Below, piece by piece: positions 47,200 through 54,904 of a stretch of DNA of 64,000 nt. A model generated the notes under the pieces. That model did no database searches. It had not been told where the DNA came from and worked only from the letters and a program-made list of their open reading frames with translations. Made by a program: the position numbers and the translations under genes. Position 1 is the stretch's first letter. Each line of letters starts with the position of its first letter. The stretch is from Methylohalobius crimeensis 10Ki (GTDB lineage Bacteria > Pseudomonadota > Gammaproteobacteria > Methylococcales > Methylothermaceae): positions 2,263,001-2,327,000 of the forward strand of contig NZ_ATXB01000001.1 of assembly GCF_000421465.1 (NCBI RefSeq). Reading direction: 5' to 3'.

Positions 47200-47943
47200 T
47201 TATCTTGATTGCAACATCTGTTTCAATTCGAGGGCATTTTCGACGGCGTAGCCGGCCTGATCGTTGTCGAAGTAGCAGTAGACCTCCCTTCCCTCGGCCA
47301 CCCACGCCGAAATCGCTCCCAACCAGCCGCAAAGGGTTTGGGTGTCATACTTACCCTGATAGGGACCATCCGGGCCGTGCAAGCGGATATAGACGAAATC
47401 CGCGGTGATTTCCTTGGGCGAGAGCGTTTCATCCAGATCGTAAATGCAGAAAGCGGCGTTGAATTCCGCCAGCAGCCGATAAACCTGCTCGTCGAACCAG
47501 CTCGGATCGCGAAACTCGAAGGTATAGCGGTAACCCGATGGCAGCGCCTCCAAAAACTCATGCAGTCGCTGAAGATTCATCCGCCACCTCGGCGGAAGCT
47601 GAAACAGAATCACTCCGACTTTTTCGGTCAGCGGCGCAAGATTTTCAAAAAAATGGGCCAAGGGAGGCTCGGGATCTTTGAGCTTTTTCAGATGGGTAAT
47701 GTAGCGACTGGCCTTGACCGAAAAAATAAAGTCGTCGCCGACGCTATGGCGCCAGGATTCGAAGGTTCGGGGAGAAGGCAAGCGGTAGAAGGTATTGTTG
47801 AGTTCGACAGTGTCTAAGCGCTCCTGGTAATAAGCCAAAAAATCTTCGCTGGCAAGTTCTTGGGGGTAAAAAGGCCCCCGCCAGTGATCGTAATGCCAGC
47901 CGGAGGTACCGATATGAATTGGAGAATTTTGTTTGCTTGCCAT
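47200..47943 (-). CDS. DUF72 domain protein
   Basis: 247 residues from ATG 47943, where the protein reads MASKQNSPIHIGTSGWHYDHW. DUF72 landmarks are GTSGWHYDHWRG, LDTVELNNTFYRLPS, FSVKASRYITHLKKL and YTFEFRDPSWF, a TIM-barrel family of unknown function related to YecE. An in-frame upstream ATG (48018) is possible, but the ribosome site GAGGAAG supports 47943. It is divergent from exonuclease III. Confidence 0.9.
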   Translation of the reverse strand: MASKQNSPIHIGTSGWHYDHWRGPFYPQELASEDFLAYYQERLDTVELNNTFYRLPSPRTFESWRHSVGDDFIFSVKASRYITHLKKLKDPEPPLAHFFENLAPLTEKVGVILFQLPPRWRMNLQRLHEFLEALPSGYRYTFEFRDPSWFDEQVYRLLAEFNAAFCIYDLDETLSPKEITADFVYIRLHGPDGPYQGKYDTQTLCGWLGAISAWVAEGREVYCYFDNDQAGYAVENALELKQMLQSR

Positions 47944-48098
47944 GGCTTCCTCTTCGAGCACGAATGGATGGGGTTGCCTTCCCTCAACCAATCTGGACGA
48001 AGTCAGAATCACAATCAATACCTTCCTACTAGGTCAGCGAGGGCTCTGTTAATATGTTTGCCATCAACGACTACTCGCTCATGGGAGGGAATTATCGG

Positions 48099-48863
48099 AT
48101 GAAGATCATTTCCTGGAACGTCAACGGAATTCGCGCGGTACAAAAAAAGGGCTTCGCCGACACGATGGCCCGACTGGACGCCGACTGCATTCTGCTGCAG
48201 GAAACCAAAGCCCAAGACGACCAGGTCGCCGCAGCGCTGGATGACATCGACAGTTATCGGATTTTCTGCAATTCCGCGCAGCGCAAGGGCTACGCCGGCG
48301 TCGCGCTATTGACCCGAAAACCGCCGAACAACGTCATCAAGGACATCGGCATAGACGAGCACGACCGGGAAGGTCGCGTACTCGCCGCCGAATTCGACCA
48401 GTTCTTTCTGGTCAACGTGTATGTTCCCAATTCGGGCCAGGGACTGGCACGACTCGATTACCGGCAAACCTGGGACCGCGAATTTCTCGCCTATCTGCAG
48501 CAACTGGAAAAACAAAAACCACTGATCGTTTGCGGCGATTTCAATGTCGCTCATCAGGAAATCGACATCGCCCGACCCAAAGCGAACTACAACAAAACCG
48601 CCGGCTACACCCAGGCCGAAATCGACGGCTTCAGTCGCCTCCTCGACGCCGGCTTGGAGGATACCTTCCGTCACTTCCATCCGGACACGGTCGCCTATAG
48701 CTGGTGGAGCTTCCGCGCCAACGCCCGCGCGAAAAACATCGGCTGGCGGATCGATTACGTATTGGCCAGCGCCCCTTTACTCGACAAAATCAACGACGCC
48801 TTCATTTTGCCGGAGATTACCGGCTCGGATCATTGCCCGGTGGGCATCGAAATCGCTTGTTGA
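48099..48863 (+). CDS. xth: Exodeoxyribonuclease III
   Basis: 254 residues from ATG 48099 with GGGAGGGA eight bases upstream. MKIISWNVNGIRAVQKKG, LLQETKAQDDQ, GDFNVAHQEIDIARPK and the C-terminal SDHCPVGIEI are the AP-endonuclease/ExoIII blocks. It cuts at abasic sites and trims 3' ends. Its 3' end is 22 bases from the left attachment repeat of the integrated element, so the element sits just past this gene. Confidence 0.95.
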   Translation: MKIISWNVNGIRAVQKKGFADTMARLDADCILLQETKAQDDQVAAALDDIDSYRIFCNSAQRKGYAGVALLTRKPPNNVIKDIGIDEHDREGRVLAAEFDQFFLVNVYVPNSGQGLARLDYRQTWDREFLAYLQQLEKQKPLIVCGDFNVAHQEIDIARPKANYNKTAGYTQAEIDGFSRLLDAGLEDTFRHFHPDTVAYSWWSFRANARAKNIGWRIDYVLASAPLLDKINDAFILPEITGSDHCPVGIEIAC

Positions 48864-48884
48864 CAGGGTGCCTGAGTGTCCCAC

Positions 48885-48975
48885 GGGCATTAAAAAAGCC
48901 CTACGCTTTCACGTAAGGCTTTGATAGTACTGGCACCCCGGATAGGATTCGAACCTATGACCTTCCCCTTAGGAG
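48885..48975. repeat. Left attachment repeat (displaced tRNA-Arg 3' half and terminator)
   Basis: 91 bases identical to 54905-54995. It carries a tRNA terminator hairpin (48892-48922), then the CCA end, acceptor, T arm and part of the anticodon arm of tRNA-Arg(CCT), from 48931. After 48975 the sequence departs from the tRNA, so this half copy cannot make a tRNA. Weaker similarity continues on the outer side (TGAGTGTCCCA versus TGAGTGTGCCA). Confidence 0.92.
48892..48922 (-). terminator. Intrinsic terminator (left copy of tRNA terminator)
   Basis: On the minus strand AAAGCCTTACG-TGAAAG-CGTAGGGCTTT followed by further T residues; 11 pairs with one G:U. In this displaced position it could still end transcripts entering from inside the element. 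Confidence 0.7.
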
Positions 48976-49093
48976 TGGGATACCGTCCAATTCCCACCAT
49001 TCACCACAACACAAGAATGAAGGATAAACAATAATTTATCCGATTGGTGGTATTGTCTTTTATCGTCGTATATCGCCCTATTTTGCGTGCAAG

Positions 49094-49111
49094 TGTGCCA
49101 TGAGTGTGCCA
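49094..49111 (+). repeat. Left copy of 18-bp terminal repeat (candidate integrase arm site)
   Basis: TGTGCCATGAGTGTGCCA, identical to 54886-54903. Each copy itself contains TGTGCCA twice. They lie inside the two ends of the element, as expected for arm-type integrase or excisionase sites. Confidence 0.6.
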
Positions 49112-49382
49112 CGGCACAGTTGGGTAAACCCATACCAATCAAGGCTTCCAGGGGTTTCGTGGTTGGGAATGCCGGTGCTTGGAGCATTCATTCCAAGAAC
49201 TGGGATGCTTGGGACACTTCGTTAAGGCTTTCGGAAGGCTTTCGGAAGATAGTTGTTACTGCGTAACGTGGGGGTGGCAATACGGATAGCGGAAAGCCGT
49301 AAGCTACTGATATTGAAGGTATTATTTCCTGAATGGGAATAATTATCGTTGGGGACCCTATGATGTAGGCTAGTCCGCGCGG

Positions 49383-49402
49383 CGCGCTACCAGCGCGGTT
49401 TT
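49383..49402 (+). terminator. Possible hairpin terminator
   Basis: CGCGCT-ACC-AGCGCG then GTTTT. Short GC-rich stem with four T residues; weak as a terminator. Confidence 0.3.
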
Positions 49403-49688
49403 CGGAAGTTTTTCAGCCCCCCATGGGACAGCAGCATATTAGCTTTTTCTAATAGTCTGGAATTGACTATCCACCAGGGCGGTAATGCCCTTGCTTATTC
49501 GGTCAAGGTGACGGGGCATCGGTGGTGGGTTTATCTGTCAACCGTTGATAGATAGTGAAGGGTTGGGGTGATGGCGGTTTCTTGGGGTAGCCCTACCCCC
49601 TGGGTGCCTTCGTTTCGCGGCTTATATCGGCTTACATGGCGTCGGTTTTGGCAGCAGGTGAGGGGCGGTTTTCATCATAGAAATGTCT

Positions 49689-49791
49689 GGCGACACTGGC
49701 GACACGGCGACACCACCCGCTGTATCCCGCATGGTTCTAGGGCTGAAGCCGAATTGGCCGATTGGCGACACGCTGGCGACAGTGGCGACAC
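49689..49791 (+). repeat. Left composite iteron site
   Basis: Six copies of octamer GGCGACAC on the plus strand, five perfect and one GGCGACAG, at 49689, 49698, 49706, 49764, 49775 (variant) and 49784. The two triplets are spaced 9 and 8, then 11 and 9 bases. Between them is a core (49719-49748) shared with the right site. It stands 59 bases past the 3' end of the helicase-primase gene. Confidence 0.85.
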
Positions 49792-49849
49792 CTTGGCGGC
49801 AGACATAAAAAAGGGGCCGAAGCCCCCTGAAGCGGTGCGGTGTGCAAGA

Positions 49850-51973
49850 CTATTTACCCGACAGTTTAGGATGGACGCGGTACACCATGCCGGGCTGGTC
49901 CCGTTCGGGCGGGGCTAGCCGCAGCCATCCAAGTTCGCACAGCCAAGCCAGCAAATCTCGCGCCTCGTCGCCCTTGGGCCGGGGCCTTGGGCCTTGACGC
50001 TGAAGCTGCCGGGCGGTGACGGTTTCCTTGCCGCTTTGCCGAAGCCAGTCCACCACAGCACGGGCGCGCCGGGCGTCGTCGGTGCCTTGGGCCATTCCCA
50101 ACATGCGCTTTGCCTCGGTCAGGTGCCAGTGGCCTAACACTTCCGCGCGGTCCCACGTGCCCAATGAAACGTAGCTGTATTCCGCTTTCAGCGCGTCCGG
50201 GTTCTCCAGGACGCTGAAAAGTCCGGCCAGCTTGACGACCTGGCTTGTGAACTTGCTTGCCACGTCCCTGTAGTCCGCAAACGCGCCACCGTCCCGCATT
50301 TCAATTTCAATCGCGTTGTGCAATTCCCGCCGGGCTTCCTGGGCTTCGGTGCCTAGTCGGATAACATGGGGTTCCGTGCCAAGTTCAACGTCCAAGGCGG
50401 CGCGTACCACGTCGAAGAATGGTTCCAGCTTTGTTTCATCGAGGCCGGCATCGTCGGGGCTTTCCAGGCGGTAGCCCACAAGGCTTGGAAGCCCTACCGG
50501 CCATATCCGAGCCAGCAGCCCGCTCCCGCGCATGGTGGGATGCTTGGCAAGCTGCGCCCACTTATCCGGTTGAAGGTAGCAACAAACATTCAGCGCTGGG
50601 TGGGGAATTACCCTTTCGTCTGGCATGTCGCCGGGGCCTATCCTATCTCGCGAAATGCTGTCGCCTGAAATCCCTTCCAGGAATATCGATTCAGCCGTCC
50701 CGCCGTTTTCATAGCGGCCAAGAATGTTATTCACGACGGTTCGACCTTCGCCGGACATGACGGCAAAAGCCCCGTCCCGGTCGTGCATCAATTGAAATAG
50801 GCGTTCGGGCGTCGTGTCGGATGTCCACAGCCTGGGGGCCGGTGGCGGCTTCTTCCGCTGCGCTTCAATGTCCGCCAGGTCGCGCGCCAGAACGTCCACC
50901 CCAAGTCTCTCCTTTTTTGCGTCCCGTCGGGTTTGGGCCGCAAGGTCATCTAAGGCGGCATTGTGGGCGGCCACCCGCGCCAGCTCGGCCTCCCGGCCCG
51001 GCCGCTTCGCTTCCTGCCATTCCAAGACGGGTTGTTCCAAAGCCTTGAATACCGGCGACTTCCGTTCGCCGCTTCCAGCCACCAGCACCACAAAGAGCGT
51101 TGGAAAATGTCGCAAGCCCCGCTTTTCCTGAACGATGACAGCCTTCCGTAACGCGGCGGCGAGCATACCCAGGGCAACGGTGCCCGGTGCGGATACGGGG
51201 ACGTAGGCGCTGGCTTCGAGTTCCTGGGCGGCCACCCGCAGCCGTTCCGGCAACATTTCCACGGGGTATCGTTCCGGTTCGCTTCCGTCGCTCGGTAGGG
51301 GGCATGGTTCCGTCCATTCCGACAGGGCAGTAACGGTTGAATGTGTGACGCTTTCAAACCATTCCTTCGGCGGCGCTTCCAGGACTTTCTTGACGGCAGC
51401 GAAAACCACTTCCCGCAGCGTTTCCACGTCCGCCTCATCGATGGGTGAAAAGCCGTCCCAGCCGTCATACCGGGCTTGGATGAAGTCCACCACGTCCCCG
51501 CCTTCAGGCAGGCCGGGCAACCGGGCAAGCTGTATCTTTGGTGGCTTGTCTAAGCCGCTCAGCGCCTTGCAAACGTCCCTTGCATAGCCTTCCCCCGGTT
51601 CGTTCGCGTCAGGTAGAATGATGACACGTCCGGCATTCCGAAGCGGCTTCCAGTCGGCCTTGGCGGCGGCCTGGCTTCCACCTTGCGAAGTCACGCATGG
51701 CAGCCCCAAGGAATGCAACGCGGCGGCGGCTTTTTCGCCTTCGGAAACGAAAGTCGTCTTGCCAGGGCGTATCGTGTCCAGTCCGTACAAAGGCCGGGGG
51801 GTGGGTAGCCCCCCCGGTTTCCAGACTTGGCCGTTGGGCTTGAAGAACGGAACGACATGCTTCCCGTCCTGGCCGTCATACCGCGCCACAATTCCCAGCG
51901 TCCGGCCGTCCTGGATGTAGCACCAGGCATAGCGAAACCGCTTTCCTTCGTATGTTTGGGGTATCCCGTCCAT
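49850..51973 (-). CDS. TOPRIM/DUF3987 replication protein (helicase-primase-like)
   Basis: 707 residues from ATG 51973, which is six bases after AAGGGG; an alternative GTG at 51979 has no spacing for a ribosome site. Residues about 75-150 form a TOPRIM-like domain (FVSEGEKAAAALHSLG, VIILPDANEPGEGYA). Residues about 230-600 match DUF3987 proteins (GSGERKSPVFKALEQP, RLFQLMHDRDGAFAVMSGEG, GDMPDERVIPHP), a helicase-like fold common in phage and mobile-element replication. The C-terminus looks like a winged-helix domain (DDARRARAVVDWLRQSGK). Coupled by overlap to the CHC2 gene, so the pair may form one split primase. Confidence 0.85.
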   Translation of the reverse strand: MDGIPQTYEGKRFRYAWCYIQDGRTLGIVARYDGQDGKHVVPFFKPNGQVWKPGGLPTPRPLYGLDTIRPGKTTFVSEGEKAAAALHSLGLPCVTSQGGSQAAAKADWKPLRNAGRVIILPDANEPGEGYARDVCKALSGLDKPPKIQLARLPGLPEGGDVVDFIQARYDGWDGFSPIDEADVETLREVVFAAVKKVLEAPPKEWFESVTHSTVTALSEWTEPCPLPSDGSEPERYPVEMLPERLRVAAQELEASAYVPVSAPGTVALGMLAAALRKAVIVQEKRGLRHFPTLFVVLVAGSGERKSPVFKALEQPVLEWQEAKRPGREAELARVAAHNAALDDLAAQTRRDAKKERLGVDVLARDLADIEAQRKKPPPAPRLWTSDTTPERLFQLMHDRDGAFAVMSGEGRTVVNNILGRYENGGTAESIFLEGISGDSISRDRIGPGDMPDERVIPHPALNVCCYLQPDKWAQLAKHPTMRGSGLLARIWPVGLPSLVGYRLESPDDAGLDETKLEPFFDVVRAALDVELGTEPHVIRLGTEAQEARRELHNAIEIEMRDGGAFADYRDVASKFTSQVVKLAGLFSVLENPDALKAEYSYVSLGTWDRAEVLGHWHLTEAKRMLGMAQGTDDARRARAVVDWLRQSGKETVTARQLQRQGPRPRPKGDEARDLLAWLCELGWLRLAPPERDQPGMVYRVHPKLSGK

Positions 51974-51975
51974 AG

Positions 51976-52263
51976 TCACCCCCTTCCCGCTAGAATTTTG
52001 GCCGCGTCCAGGGGCTGGATGCGGTGGAATTGGGCGACAAAGCTTATCGTGTCACCACCCGAAGCCCCGCAACTGAAGCACTTATACCCACCCGTACGTA
52101 GGTTCACCCGAAAGCTTCCCCGTCGGTTGTCGTCGTGGAACGGGCATAGTCCGCCGTCAGTCCAGCCATGGGTGTTTGGCCTTCGCTTCATTTCGGGCAG
52201 ATACCGAGCATAAACGTGTTCGGGCGGCACGTGGCGGCGGGCCAAATCGAATACATGTTTCAT
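51976..52263 (-). CDS. CHC2 zinc-finger protein, primase N-terminal half
   Basis: 95 residues from ATG 52263, which overlaps the upstream stop (ATGA). The zinc finger is LCPFHDDNRRGSFRVNLRTG then YKCFSCGASGGDTISFV, with C-x2-H and C-x2-C ligands as in DnaG-type primases. It ends with IQPLDAAKILAG. In DnaG this finger is in the same chain as TOPRIM; here the two are in neighbouring overlapping genes. Confidence 0.85.
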   Translation of the reverse strand: MKHVFDLARRHVPPEHVYARYLPEMKRRPNTHGWTDGGLCPFHDDNRRGSFRVNLRTGGYKCFSCGASGGDTISFVAQFHRIQPLDAAKILAGRG

Positions 52264-52622
52264 GCGCGCCACCCCCAAAGCCCCAAGCTTCGCGCCGAAA
52301 ATTCCTGCCCGCGCGTCCCGGCCATGGTGATAGCCCATCCAGGCAATCTGTATCGGGCAACTGGGCGGTGACGTTCAGACGGCGCGTTTGCGGTAGGAAA
52401 TGCCACGTCGTCAATCGTTTCTATCGGCCAAGCCATGCCGCGCAATCGGTGCATTACGGCACCTAAGCGCCATGAACCCGTTGTCCGAATGAATGCGGGG
52501 CTATCCATAAGCCTACCAGTCAACAGGACTCCTAGCGCGAAGCCGTCCAAGGTAGCGGCGCTGGGGTATTGAAACGCCATGGGGGGCAAGTCGTCGCTTC
52601 CGTAAAGGGTTGCTTGGCTCAT
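52260..52622 (-). CDS. Hypothetical protein, winged-helix-like
   Basis: 120 residues from ATG 52622 after a G-rich ribosome site, overlapping the excisionase-like gene by four bases. The stretch STGSWRLGAVMHRLRGMAWPIETI and the following RPVARYRLPGW resemble a helix-turn-helix plus wing in mobile-element regulators. No enzymatic motif. The start is fixed by the ATGA overlap and the family assignment is tentative. Confidence 0.6.
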   Translation of the reverse strand: MSQATLYGSDDLPPMAFQYPSAATLDGFALGVLLTGRLMDSPAFIRTTGSWRLGAVMHRLRGMAWPIETIDDVAFPTANAPSERHRPVARYRLPGWAITMAGTRGQEFSARSLGLWGWRA

Positions 52623-52816
52623 TCCGCCCCCCCTTCCCGGCGGGCACATTCAAAAAATTTGGCTTCGTCCACCAACAGTTTTCTTCCGACTTTTACGAAC
52701 GCTGGGGCAAAGCCGTTTTTATCGCGGTAGAACGCCAGGTGGCGCAGTCCGCCGGTGCTCGGCCATGGATGAAATTCTTCCCATTTTGTTAGGGGGATAA
52801 GTCTTGTTTCAGGCAT
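52619..52816 (-). CDS. Excisionase/AlpA-like small DNA-binding protein
   Basis: 65 residues, MPETRLIPLTKWEEFHPWPS then GLRHLAFYRDKNGFAPAFVKVGRKLLVDEAKFFEC. The pattern of a helix followed by a wing carrying V-GRKLLVDE is that of MerR-like excisionases and AlpA regulators. It would direct excision or activate the replication genes. First gene of the coupled cassette. Confidence 0.75.
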   Translation of the reverse strand: MPETRLIPLTKWEEFHPWPSTGGLRHLAFYRDKNGFAPAFVKVGRKLLVDEAKFFECARREGGAE

Positions 52817-52878
52817 TGTTGTTTACCCACGTTTTCGTTAATGACGCGGGCAATGCTATTAGCCTGTTTCGGAAAATA

Positions 52879-52964
52879 AATTGGGGATAATTGGGGGGAA
52901 ATATATTCTCCTAATTTTGGGGCGCGGTGTATGCGGGCTTTGGCGGGATAAAAAATAATTGGGG
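52879..52964 (+). repeat. AATTGGGG direct repeats in AT-rich spacer
   Basis: Three perfect AATTGGGG copies (52879, 52889, 52957) and one with two extra T (52913) lie in the 166-base AT-rich spacer between the unknown gene and the excisionase-like gene. They are candidate operator sites for the cassette promoter or an AT-rich unwinding region. Confidence 0.5.
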
Positions 52965-52982
52965 AAAGTGGTTTTCCATTAA

Positions 52983-53537
52983 TTATAAGTTTTTGCGCGG
53001 GCGTCCTGCTTTCTTTTTGAATCGGGGGTGGCGCTTAATTAATTCCTTCCAAAATTCCGTGAATTGTTCGAAGGTGTCTTCTTCGAAAGCGTCATTATCG
53101 AATTGAAGCTTTTCGAATATTTCTTCGCGCGTCATTTTCTGTAAGCCGGGGGGTTTTCTTCCAGCCCACAAAAGAAAGGCTGCTTCCCTATCTTTATAGC
53201 CAGGCGTTTCCGTCCCAGCTATCAGCCATTTGAAAAGCTGGGTATCCGGCGGCGGCATTGCGTCGTGGTTTTTCAGGAATGCCCGAAGCGTTTCCCGCCC
53301 AATGTAGAATGCCCCACCAAGCTTAACGTGCTCCCAGCCTGGGCGTGCCATTCGGCGGGGTTCGATGACGCGGGAAGGCCTCAGCGCGCCACGCTTGCAG
53401 GCGATTTCCAGCGTCCGCTGGAAGTCGAAGCGGGCTTTGTCGTTATCGCCGTGCCATAGGCGGGCGGCTTCGTAGGGCGTCAGTTCGTCCCGTTCGAGCA
53501 GGGGAATGAAATCGCTTTCGAAGTCTGAAAGTGCCAT
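52983..53537 (-). CDS. Hypothetical protein with basic GRPR-type tail
   Basis: 184 residues, unknown family. N-terminus MALSDFESDFIPLLERDELT is followed by a helical, charged body. The C-terminus PRFKKKAGRPRKNL is a basic tail of AT-hook style (GRPRK). It lies between the right composite iteron site, 22 bases upstream of its ATG, and the AT-rich repeats. DNA binding is a guess from the tail and place; it could be the initiator accessory protein or cargo. Confidence 0.6.
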   Translation of the reverse strand: MALSDFESDFIPLLERDELTPYEAARLWHGDNDKARFDFQRTLEIACKRGALRPSRVIEPRRMARPGWEHVKLGGAFYIGRETLRAFLKNHDAMPPPDTQLFKWLIAGTETPGYKDREAAFLLWAGRKPPGLQKMTREEIFEKLQFDNDAFEEDTFEQFTEFWKELIKRHPRFKKKAGRPRKNL

Positions 53538-53559
53538 AAAAAACCTTACTGATTATGTG

Positions 53560-53661
53560 GTGTCGCCAGTGTCGCCACGGTGTCGCCAAACTGGAAAAAC
53601 GCTGTAGGCCGCATGGTTCCTAGCGTTGAAGGGTATGTGTCGCCATGTCGCCAGTGTCGCC
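53560..53661 (-). repeat. Right composite iteron site
   Basis: Six GGCGACAC octamers read on the minus strand: five perfect and one GGCGACAT, with plus-strand starts at 53560, 53569, 53580, 53637, 53645 (variant) and 53654. In iteron direction the spacings are 9, 8, 57, 11 and 9, almost the same as the left site (9, 8, 58, 11, 9). The core at 53601-53631 matches the left core in plus-strand orientation. Confidence 0.85.
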
Positions 53662-53668
53662 ACGTATT

Positions 53669-54745
53669 TCAGAATACTTTTTGCGCCATGTCTTCCAGCA
53701 CCCCGCGAAGGTGGGTTTCGCTCAGGTGCGAATATCGATAGGTCATTTGCAGGGTCCTATGCCCAAGGATTTCAGCCACGTCCCTGAGGCTTGCCCCCTG
53801 CATAACGAGATAGCTGGCGCATGAATGCCGCAAGTCATGAAAACGGAAGTTGTCTATTTCCGCCCTTTGCAAGGCGCTTGCCCATGCCCGTTTAATGTCC
53901 ATGGGTTTGGTGGGCGGTTCGTCCGGCTTCGTAGGTCTACCGGGAAACAATAGTTCGGTATCCAGCCGCCGCACCTTGGAATGTCCCTTCAACGCTTCCA
54001 GGGCAGCCCCCACCAATGGCACCCGGCGACGTTCCCTGTTCTTCGTCTCATTCAACAGAATGAAACCACCATGTAAGCTCACGTCCGCCCATGTCAGGTT
54101 AAGAATTTCTGACTTCCGCATACCCGTAGAAAACCCCAACAAAACTATGGGGTACAGATAGCGGTTGGTTGACTGTTTGCAGGCTTCCAGCAGGCGGGCG
54201 CGTTCGTCGTCGTCCAGAAACCGCACCCGGCCATTATCGACACGGGGTTTCTTCACCTTCCGACACGGGTTTTCTTCCAGCCAGCCCCATTCATTGGCTG
54301 CCAGGGTAAAAGCAGCCGATAGGCAATTCATGGCTTTGACGACGGTGGCCGGTGCCCGCTTAGTACCTCTGGCGCATGGTTCATTCAGCAGGGCGTCTTT
54401 GCCTTCCGCGACAACGGCGGCGGTTACGTCACACAACAGCAGATAACCGTACCTATCCTTCCACCAGTCCAAGGCATGGGCGGCATTCGCTTGGTGCTTG
54501 GGTTTCTGGTTGGGTAGAACGTCCCGTTTGTATCTGTCTATTAGTTCGGAAAGTGTATGCTTCCTTGCTTCGGCGGTTTTGAAGTGACGGCCTTCACGTA
54601 TGGCCGCTTCGGTGGCTTGCGCCCATTTTTTGGCGTCGGTCTTGCGGTCGAAAGTGGCGGTTTGGGGGGGGTAGCCTTTCAGGCGGATTTGAACGTGGTA
54701 TGAAACCTGCCCATCGGATGTGTTACGCTTTCGAATTGAAGCCAT
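53669..54745 (-). CDS. int: Tyrosine recombinase/integrase
   Basis: 358 residues, ATG 54745 preceded by GAGGG. N-terminal SAM-like core-binding region (TLSELIDRYKRDVLPNQ) and catalytic domain: Arg in GFSTGMRKSEILNLTW, HxxR in FHDLRHSCASYLVMQG, and His/Tyr in ILGHRTLQMTYRYSHLSE. It lies beside the intact tRNA, as integrases usually do next to the reconstituted target. It would insert and excise the element by recombination at the 91-bp repeats. Confidence 0.93.
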   Translation of the reverse strand: MASIRKRNTSDGQVSYHVQIRLKGYPPQTATFDRKTDAKKWAQATEAAIREGRHFKTAEARKHTLSELIDRYKRDVLPNQKPKHQANAAHALDWWKDRYGYLLLCDVTAAVVAEGKDALLNEPCARGTKRAPATVVKAMNCLSAAFTLAANEWGWLEENPCRKVKKPRVDNGRVRFLDDDERARLLEACKQSTNRYLYPIVLLGFSTGMRKSEILNLTWADVSLHGGFILLNETKNRERRRVPLVGAALEALKGHSKVRRLDTELLFPGRPTKPDEPPTKPMDIKRAWASALQRAEIDNFRFHDLRHSCASYLVMQGASLRDVAEILGHRTLQMTYRYSHLSETHLRGVLEDMAQKVF

Positions 54746-54885
54746 GCCGATACCCTCATTATCGGTGTGGTGGATATGCCCGGTTGGTGTTGCCGCACCT
54801 TCCGGGTTTTTTGTTTCTGATAGCTTACCACAAACCGCTGAACGTCACGATACAAGACGGTTCAAGGGGTATCTTTTTTTTCAAC

Positions 54886-54903
54886 TGTGCCATGAGTGTG
54901 CCA
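54886..54903 (+). repeat. Right copy of 18-bp terminal repeat
   Basis: TGTGCCATGAGTGTGCCA, identical to 49094-49111, directly adjoining the right attachment repeat. Same likely role. Confidence 0.6.
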
Positions 54904-54904
54904 T

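Larger units (their letters stand above)
48976..49688. other. Non-coding left end of the integrated element
   Basis: A stretch of over 700 bases with no convincing gene. It holds a TGTGCCATGAGTGTGCCA copy at 49094-49111 (same as near the right end), a direct repeat of GGCTTTCGGAA near 49226-49247, and a GC hairpin with T run at 49383-49402 (CGCGCT-ACC-AGCGCG). The region could hold integrase arm sites or a small RNA; nothing further is supported. Confidence 0.5.

Noticed and set aside
47105-47332. 75-codon frame downstream of the DUF72 gene
   Set aside because: Overlaps the DUF72 gene end, has no ribosome site and no motif; the shadow explanation is enough.
48931-48975. Second tRNA-Arg gene
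   Set aside because: Only the 3' half is present; after the anticodon arm the sequence is not tRNA-like. It is the displaced attachment fragment.
49976-53537. Anti-phage defence or resistance cargo in the element
   Set aside because: All frames are replication-type or unknown; I found no motif supporting a defence call, so none is claimed.
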